Source of the DNA: an uncultured Solobacterium sp.
GTDB taxonomy: Bacteria > Bacillota_I > Bacilli_A > Erysipelotrichales > Erysipelotrichaceae
DNA: 20,549 nt
NCBI GenBank assembly: GCA_900547815.1
Contig: URHY01000038.1
Span: 1-20,549 of the forward strand
Direction of reading: 5' to 3'
The position numbers and the translations under genes are program-made. The notes under the pieces were generated by a model that was not told the DNA's origin, ran no database searches, and saw only the letters and a program-made list of their open reading frames with translations. Shown here one piece after another: positions 15,315 to 20,549 of the stretch. How positions within the stretch are numbered: the first letter of the stretch is position 1; every line of letters starts with the position of its first letter.

Positions 15315-17411
15315 GCCAATTTGACAAACGACTACACTAAATGCCGCAATATGAACAGTATATGTATCCAAAGGATTACTATTACCATTGTCAAACAAAA
15401 TTCGAGCTTCTTGATTCAAATTATAATCATAAGGAATATTCGTCGGATTAAAAAATGCCACGCAATGATCTGTTTCTTTTTGACAAGAATAAACTAAGAC
15501 TTGATCATAAATCGAATCAAATGTAACACCTTGTTCAATTTCTTCTACAGTACTCAATCTGAAACAAGGATGCGACTTACGTATTTTAATCAATTCTTTT
15601 GTTCGCTCTACTATTTCTAAATGATTATCTCTTCTTTGGTAATCTACACGATTATAGTTATCTGAACGATTATAAGTATTCCCTAAATTTTGTTTAGTAC
15701 GACCAAATTCTTGTCCACAGTGGATAAACGGAACTCCTTGTGCAAGTAATACCATCGCATTCGCAAGAATTTGCCTTTTTTCTCTTAAGTCACGACTCTC
15801 ACCATGGCAACATACACGATTTTTATCCCATAACGTATGATTATCATGACACTCCACATAATTAATCACTTTCGTTGGACTGTCAAATCCATGATCCATG
15901 CAACTTGCGGCCATACAACATTTAACTTGGTAAAATAAATCGGTTTGGCCAGACGTAAAACCTTTACGAGAAAGTTCATCATTTGATCCACGAACAACTT
16001 CGCGGAATCGATCTGAGAAATGTCCAACATGTGGCATTTTTGCTTGGTTTAATTGTGAAGCACGAATCTCTTCTGCAACAAAGCTAGGCATATTCCAGCC
16101 TTCACCATAAATCATAAAATCAGGTTTTACTTTTTTACATTCTTCACTGATTTCATTCATTAAACTATAATCAAGAATTCCCATCAAATCAAAACGGAAT
16201 CCATCTACGTCATACAACTCTATAATTTTTTTACATGTTTCAATAAAATATTTACGTGACATATATGGCTGTGTATCAATATCATTTCCACAGAAACTTC
16301 CATTTGAAAATTCACCTTCTCGATTCATTAAAAAATAATAATCTGGAACCATGTTTTCTAAGGCAAAATTTTCTTTAACATACACATGATTAAAAACTAA
16401 ATCTAAATTTACACGAATACCCGCCTTATGACAATCATGCACTAAATTCGCAAATTCTTCAATTCTTAACTTTGCATTCTTTGGATCTAGTGAATAAGCC
16501 CCTTCCAAACAACGATATTGTACTGGATCATAGCCCCAGTTATAAAAAATATTTGGATAAATTTCATCCACACTGCCAAAGTCAAAGACAGGCATTAATT
16601 GTACGTGGGTAACGCCTAATGATTTTAAATAGCTAAATCCTGTACTACGGGTTTTAGTAATCTCGTTTTCTTCTGTAAAACCAACAAATTTTTTCGGATG
16701 CATTACACCAATACCAGTTTGACTAGTCATGTCACGAATGCTTGCTTCATATATAATCGCATCACATTCACTATTCATTGGTTTCAACTTAATTTTTTCT
16801 GGAAGTTTTAAACTCTTTGGATCCACAACCACACTATATTGTGCATTAGGACCACTAAAACAAGTATATGGATCCGTTACACCTTTATATTCTCCATTTA
16901 CTCGTACTAAATAAGAGTAATGTACTCCATTTAAATCTTTATTGATAGTTAAAGAGAAAACTCCCTTATCTTCTCGTATCATAGATTCTACAATTTTTTT
17001 GCCATTTAAAACATACCCAACATAAACCGCAAGTGCTGTTGGTGCCCATACTTTAAAAGTTGTTTTTTCAGGAGTATAGGTAACTCCTAAATCATTTTTT
17101 TCATACGTGAATTCCTTCGCAAAACGTTCTGTTTTTACAATATGAGAATATTTGGCAACACAAGTTTTGCAGTGTTCATCATATACTGTATATTCTTGAC
17201 CAATCTCTAGATTTCCGTTTAAAGATAGAGAATAATGGGTGAATCCATTATATAAATCGCATTGTGATTGAATCGTCAACGGAATAATACGATCTTTTGT
17301 ATCTTTCATGTGGAAAATTCGATTTTTTCCATCAAAAAAATTCTTAGACATGTATACATCTAAACAATTATAATCATCTAAATAAGCTTCATATGGCTCT
17401 TTCATTCGCAT
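15303..17411 (-). CDS. pulA: Type I pullulanase
   Basis: A glycoside hydrolase family 13 debranching enzyme that cuts alpha-1,6 bonds in pullulan, glycogen and branched maltodextrins. The 702-aa protein has an N-terminal beta domain (about 1-100), a CBM48-like domain (about 108-200, with FKVWAPTA) and the catalytic barrel. It shows the type I signature YNWGYDP (290-296), conserved region LDLVFNH (336-342), nucleophile Asp408 in GFRFDL, acid Glu437 in YGEGWN and Asp523 in CHDNH. There is no signal peptide, so it should act inside the cell on glycogen or imported dextrins. ATG follows GAGGAG by 8 bases. It is divergent from fumC; no glycogen or maltose genes are adjacent. Confidence 0.96.
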   Translation of the reverse strand: MRMKEPYEAYLDDYNCLDVYMSKNFFDGKNRIFHMKDTKDRIIPLTIQSQCDLYNGFTHYSLSLNGNLEIGQEYTVYDEHCKTCVAKYSHIVKTERFAKEFTYEKNDLGVTYTPEKTTFKVWAPTALAVYVGYVLNGKKIVESMIREDKGVFSLTINKDLNGVHYSYLVRVNGEYKGVTDPYTCFSGPNAQYSVVVDPKSLKLPEKIKLKPMNSECDAIIYEASIRDMTSQTGIGVMHPKKFVGFTEENEITKTRSTGFSYLKSLGVTHVQLMPVFDFGSVDEIYPNIFYNWGYDPVQYRCLEGAYSLDPKNAKLRIEEFANLVHDCHKAGIRVNLDLVFNHVYVKENFALENMVPDYYFLMNREGEFSNGSFCGNDIDTQPYMSRKYFIETCKKIIELYDVDGFRFDLMGILDYSLMNEISEECKKVKPDFMIYGEGWNMPSFVAEEIRASQLNQAKMPHVGHFSDRFREVVRGSNDELSRKGFTSGQTDLFYQVKCCMAASCMDHGFDSPTKVINYVECHDNHTLWDKNRVCCHGESRDLREKRQILANAMVLLAQGVPFIHCGQEFGRTKQNLGNTYNRSDNYNRVDYQRRDNHLEIVERTKELIKIRKSHPCFRLSTVEEIEQGVTFDSIYDQVLVYSCQKETDHCVAFFNPTNIPYDYNLNQEARILFDNGNSNPLDTYTVHIAAFSVVVCQIGLTA

Positions 17412-17454
17412 ATGTAGTACTCCTCATTTCCTTCAGTTCTTCTATATTGTAACA

Positions 17455-17466
17455 TGTCTAAAGACA
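17455..17466. promoter_or_regulatory. Inverted repeat in the pulA-fumC divergent region
   Basis: TGTCT and AGACA arms separated by two bases, near the middle of the 98-base gap. It overlaps AAGACA (17461-17466), a possible fumC -35 with TAAACT (17484-17489) 17 bases on, and lies just upstream of TACAAT on the minus strand (17453-17448), a possible pulA -10. All three promoter elements are weak; the repeat may be an operator or chance. Confidence 0.3.
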
Positions 17467-17509
17467 ATTTTTTAAAAAAATGTTAAACTACTTCTTAGAG
17501 GTGAACAAA

Positions 17510-18883
17510 ATGAATACATATCGTATAGAAGAAGATTGCTTAGGACAAATCAAGGTCGAAGCCGATAAATATTGGAAATCACAGACTCAAAGAAGTTTAG
17601 AAAATTTTAGAATTGGACAGGAACTAATGCCTGCATCTTTAATTCATAGTTTTGCGATATTGAAAGAGGCTTGTGCAAAAGCCAACCATCATTTCAACAA
17701 AATAGACGATAAACAATGTAAAGCCATTGTAGAAGTCTGCCAAAAAATTGAGGATGGACAATATTTAGATCAATTTCCTTTACATGTTTGGCAAACAGGT
17801 TCTGGAACTCAAACTAATATGAATGCCAATGAAGTCATTTCAATGTTAGGAAATGAATTTGCTAAAGAAAACATTCTTCATCCAAATGACACGGTAAATG
17901 CATCTCAAAGTTCGAATGACACTTTTCCAGCTGCACTTCATATTATGGTTGCACAAAAAATTAATTCAGAACTAATTCCACAATTAGATCTAATGATTGA
18001 ACAAATCAAAAAGCTTGAAAAAGAAAATGAAGGCATTATCAAGATTGGTAGAACACATCTTCAAGATGCTACACCACTTTATTTCTCACAAGAATTAAGC
18101 GGATATCGTTCTATGATCGAACATAGTAAAGCTCAAATCATCGATAGCTTAAAATATGTCTATGAGCTTGCATGTGGAGCTACAGCAGTAGGCACTGGAA
18201 TCAATTGTCCTGAAGGATTTGATGAAGTTGTCACAAAAATCATTTCCGAAAAAACAGGTCTTCCTTTTGTTCCAGATGCAAATAAATTTCATGCCCTAAC
18301 AAGTAAAGATGCAATGGTTTATACAAGTGGAGCTTTAAAAGGTCTTGCTGCCAACTGTATGAAGATTGCCAATGACATTCGATGGTTAGCAAGTGGACCA
18401 AGAAGTGGTATTCATGAAATTGATATTCCAAGTAATGAGCCTGGATCAAGTATTATGCCAGGAAAAGTCAACCCTACACAATGTGAGGCTTTAACTATGG
18501 TTGCTGTTCAAGTTATGGGAAATGATACAGCCATTGGTATTGGTGCAAGTCAAGGCAACTTTGAATTAAATGTATTCATGCCTTTGATTGCCTACAACAT
18601 GGACCAAAGCATTCAATTACTAAGTGATACGATTCATTCATTCACAATTCATTGTTTAGATGGATTAAAAGCAAATAAAAAAACAATGGATAAAAACTTA
18701 CATAATTCTTTAATGTTAGTAACTTGTCTAAATCCAGTAATTGGTTATGAGAAAGCTGGACATGCAAGTCAACATGCATTCAAGAACAACCTGACTCTAA
18801 AAGAAGCTATTTTAGATTTAGGGTATTTAACAAGTGAAGAATTTGATTCGTATGTTCAACCTAAAAAAATGATTCATAAATAA
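17510..18883 (+). CDS. fumC: Fumarate hydratase class II
   Basis: Interconverts fumarate and malate; an iron-free, oxygen-stable tetramer of the fumarase/aspartase superfamily. The 457-aa product shows TGSGTQTNMNANEV near residue 96, GRTHLQDATP (180-189, with the catalytic-region His) and the superfamily signature GSSIMPGKVNP (312-322) with the catalytic Ser loop. Length is close to E. coli FumC (467 aa). The start at 17510 follows AGAGGTG by 6 bases; the in-frame ATG at 17480 has no Shine-Dalgarno. It is a single gene, convergent with cls. The similar aspartase is less likely given the motif wording, but alignment would settle it. Confidence 0.93.
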   Translation: MNTYRIEEDCLGQIKVEADKYWKSQTQRSLENFRIGQELMPASLIHSFAILKEACAKANHHFNKIDDKQCKAIVEVCQKIEDGQYLDQFPLHVWQTGSGTQTNMNANEVISMLGNEFAKENILHPNDTVNASQSSNDTFPAALHIMVAQKINSELIPQLDLMIEQIKKLEKENEGIIKIGRTHLQDATPLYFSQELSGYRSMIEHSKAQIIDSLKYVYELACGATAVGTGINCPEGFDEVVTKIISEKTGLPFVPDANKFHALTSKDAMVYTSGALKGLAANCMKIANDIRWLASGPRSGIHEIDIPSNEPGSSIMPGKVNPTQCEALTMVAVQVMGNDTAIGIGASQGNFELNVFMPLIAYNMDQSIQLLSDTIHSFTIHCLDGLKANKKTMDKNLHNSLMLVTCLNPVIGYEKAGHASQHAFKNNLTLKEAILDLGYLTSEEFDSYVQPKKMIHK

Positions 18884-18887
18884 AAAA

Positions 18888-18928
18888 TAAAGGTATTTGA
18901 TCCTACATAATAGGACTGAATACCTTTA
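18888..18928. terminator. Bidirectional terminator between fumC and cls
   Basis: Perfect outer 10-bp arms (18888-18897 with 18919-18928), a symmetric 3x3 internal loop, inner 5-bp arms TCCTA and TAGGA, and a 5-base loop (18906-18910). On the minus strand it is followed by TTATTTTTTATTT, good for cls; on the plus strand the tail (AATACATTT) is weak. The right arm encodes the last cls codons, and the cls stop (18905-18903) is in the inner stem. Confidence 0.8.
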
Positions 18929-20438
18929 ATACATTTCGATATATTTTTACAATTGGATTCGTATTTACACACTCTTCTAAATTGACTTGATGAGAAATTT
19001 TGAATATTTCTTCAAAGTCATTTTTTATATCTTTCAAGCAATCTACTTCATGCATCCATACGCCACATTCGTAATGTTGATAATAAGATCTAAAATCCAT
19101 ATTCACGGTACCAACCAAAGCACTTGAATCATCAATGATACATACTTTACCATGAATAAATCCAGGTGTATATTCATAAATTTTTACGCCTGCTTTAATT
19201 AATGTATCAAAATTTGCTTTTGTAACTTCATAAACCATCTTTTTATCAGGAATACCTGGAACTACAATACGTACATCTACTCCATTAGAAACAGCTAGTT
19301 TTAAGGAAGAAATCATTTCTGAATCTAAAATCAAATAAGGTGTTGTAATCCAAAAATAGTCTTTAGCACATCCAAGCATATTTAAATGCATATGTAATCC
19401 AGTATTATTTTCATCGGTAGGAGAATCAGAAAATGGAATAATAAAGCCTTTATTTTTTAAATTAGAAAAATAATTTCGATTTTGGATAAAGTATGAATAA
19501 GAAGTATATTGACTAGCTTGATAATTCCATATCTGCAAGAATGAGATTGTAAACATTTCTACAGCTGGTCCTTTGATTATGCATCCCATATCTTTCCAAT
19601 GACCAAAACGTTTTTTAGTATTTATATATTCATCAGATATATTGCATCCACCTGTAAATGCAACTTTACCATCAATTACTAAAATTTTTCGATGATCCCG
19701 GTTATTCATTTGCATTGCTAGTTGTGGTCGTAATGGATTAAATACATGTGTTTTTATGCCTCTATCATTTAACCATTTGGCATAATCTCTAGGTAAATAT
19801 GTTAGTGATCCCATATCATCATAAATAACACGTACATCTACTCCCATATCCGCTTTATCCATTAAAATCTGCAGAATCGTATTCCACATAACACCTTTGT
19901 TAATAATAAAAAATTCCATGAAAATAAAATCTTCAGCTTTAATCAGTTCTTTAATAAAAGATTGATATTGTTCTTCACCTGAAGGAAAGTAATTTACTGA
20001 ACAATTTTCATATACTGGAAAATAACCGTTACTCCAAGCCATGGATATCATTTTATCAAGTACATAGTCATCTTCATGTAAATGTTCTAAGATTTCAACA
20101 TTTTGAAGTGCATATTTTTTATAATCTGAATACGCTTGTCTATCTTTAATCATTAATGCTTTAGGTATCTTTCGATTTCCAATTAATAAATAAACAACAC
20201 CTCCAAAGATAGGAAATGCCATAATCAACAATACCCATAACAATTTAGAGCTTGAGTCTGAATCACGATTTATGATATGCATAGAAACACATAAACTAAA
20301 TCCAATTAAAATAAAGTTTGCTATAAAGAAACGTTGGCTAAAATAACTCACTAAGTAGAACAATGTTATGATCTGCAATAATAAAGCTACTATGATATAG
20401 ATAGGTTTTGATTTACAATATTTTAATATTTTTTGCAT
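18903..20438 (-). CDS. cls: Cardiolipin synthase, phospholipase D family
   Basis: Condenses two phosphatidylglycerols into cardiolipin and glycerol at the cytoplasmic membrane. The 511-aa protein has three hydrophobic segments at the N-terminus (about 12-33, 38-55, 66-86) and two HxKx4D catalytic motifs: HRKILVID (249-256) and HGKVCIID (429-436), each followed by a Gly/Ser-Asn element (GGCN; GTVNMD). Length is usual for bacterial ClsA. The start at 20438 is preferred: the earlier ATG at 20489 lies in the 5S rRNA terminator. There is no Shine-Dalgarno, but TATAAT lies 6 bases before this ATG, suggesting a leaderless mRNA. It sits directly downstream of an rRNA operon. A closely related PLD-family enzyme cannot be fully excluded. 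Confidence 0.92.
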   Translation of the reverse strand: MQKILKYCKSKPIYIIVALLLQIITLFYLVSYFSQRFFIANFILIGFSLCVSMHIINRDSDSSSKLLWVLLIMAFPIFGGVVYLLIGNRKIPKALMIKDRQAYSDYKKYALQNVEILEHLHEDDYVLDKMISMAWSNGYFPVYENCSVNYFPSGEEQYQSFIKELIKAEDFIFMEFFIINKGVMWNTILQILMDKADMGVDVRVIYDDMGSLTYLPRDYAKWLNDRGIKTHVFNPLRPQLAMQMNNRDHRKILVIDGKVAFTGGCNISDEYINTKKRFGHWKDMGCIIKGPAVEMFTISFLQIWNYQASQYTSYSYFIQNRNYFSNLKNKGFIIPFSDSPTDENNTGLHMHLNMLGCAKDYFWITTPYLILDSEMISSLKLAVSNGVDVRIVVPGIPDKKMVYEVTKANFDTLIKAGVKIYEYTPGFIHGKVCIIDDSSALVGTVNMDFRSYYQHYECGVWMHEVDCLKDIKNDFEEIFKISHQVNLEECVNTNPIVKIYRNVLKVFSPIM

Positions 20439-20444
20439 ACTGTT

Positions 20445-20450
20445 ATTATA
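20445..20450 (-). promoter_or_regulatory. -10 element of cls
   Basis: TATAAT on the minus strand, six bases before the cls ATG. At 17-base spacing the -35 position holds the T run of the 5S rRNA terminator; no TTGACA-like hexamer is suitably placed. Confidence 0.5.
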
Positions 20451-20464
20451 CGATACAAAATAAC

Positions 20465-20487
20465 AAAAAAAAAGCAGACAACTCTGC
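20465..20487 (-). terminator. Terminator of the rRNA operon
   Basis: A 5-bp stem GCAGA/TCTGC (20487-20483 with 20478-20474), a 4-base loop, and nine T (20473-20465) on the minus strand, about 17 bases beyond the 5S 3' end. A run of T (20503-20496) between the two may help. Confidence 0.8.
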
Positions 20488-20503
20488 ACAAATGTAAAAA
20501 AAA

Positions 20504-20549
20504 GGACCCGGCAGCTAGCTATCTTCGCAGGGGCAAGCCCAACTATTGT
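20504..20549 (-). rRNA. rrf: 5S rRNA, 3' part (cut by the window edge)
   Basis: Read on the minus strand, the last 46 bases match the 3' half of bacterial 5S rRNA in order: TAGT before a GGGCTTGCCCC helix IV hairpin, then TGCGAAGATAG and the closing CTGCCGGGTCC that pairs with the 5' end. The exact 3' end is estimated at 20504. The 5' part, and presumably 23S and 16S genes, lie beyond the right edge. Confidence 0.9.

Noticed and set aside
20439..20489. Seventeen extra N-terminal codons for cls
   Set aside because: They overlap the rRNA terminator hairpin and T run, and the membrane protein start fits better at 20438.
1..20549. Mobile elements, CRISPR arrays, tRNA genes, toxin-antitoxin or defence genes
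   Set aside because: No transposase, integrase, repeat-spacer series or cloverleaf was found on reading the window; the only RNA gene is the partial 5S.

Overview
This is an A+T-rich bacterial chromosome segment, almost fully coding, with strong Shine-Dalgarno sites, standard code use (TGA is a stop), many rho-independent terminators and Bacillus-like promoters. Gene content is that of an anaerobic low-GC Bacillota: class III ribonucleotide reductase, mraZ-rsmH-ftsL-PBP with PASTA domains, a lactate permease and a DUF1836 protein. I infer a gut-type Erysipelotrichia or close relative, with moderate confidence. No phage, transposon, integrase or CRISPR signal is visible; this is core metabolism with some unusual twists.

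Layout. (1) 1-4040, minus strand: the start of the division and cell-wall cluster, mraZ-rsmH-ftsL-class B PBP, tightly coupled, driven by a promoter followed by a probable MraZ operator, and closed by a terminator. A promoter and Shine-Dalgarno site at the left edge point to another minus-strand gene just outside. (2) 4111-5783: lactate permease lctP (+) with a near-consensus promoter and a cre-like CcpA site, convergent on degV (-) through one shared 34-bp palindromic terminator. (3) 6617-7237: divergent promoter region of degV and a DUF1836 gene whose product looks like a winged-helix DNA-binding protein. (4) 7318-13702: ilvE (own promoter), then upstream an anaerobic operon in the order marR::nrdG-type activase, nrdD, proC, pepA (minus strand). 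(5) 13719-17411: guaB (own promoter) and type I pullulanase (-). (6) 17510-20487: fumC (+) convergent with cls (-) through a second shared terminator. (7) 20504-20549: the 3' end of a 5S rRNA on the minus strand, so an rRNA operon probably lies to the right.

How it fits together. Pullulanase (maltodextrin debranching), fumarase and lactate permease fit a fermentative carbohydrate user; nrdD with its activase supplies dNTPs without oxygen; ilvE, proC and pepA serve amino-acid metabolism.

Most interesting points: a single polypeptide joining a MarR-type regulator to a radical-SAM activase at the head of the nrdD operon; an IMP dehydrogenase that keeps, at identical numbering, the residues I recall for the protozoan Tritrichomonas foetus enzyme, including those linked to mycophenolic-acid resistance; and two genes (marR::nrdG and cls) with TATAAT exactly six bases before ATG and no Shine-Dalgarno, which suggests leaderless mRNAs.
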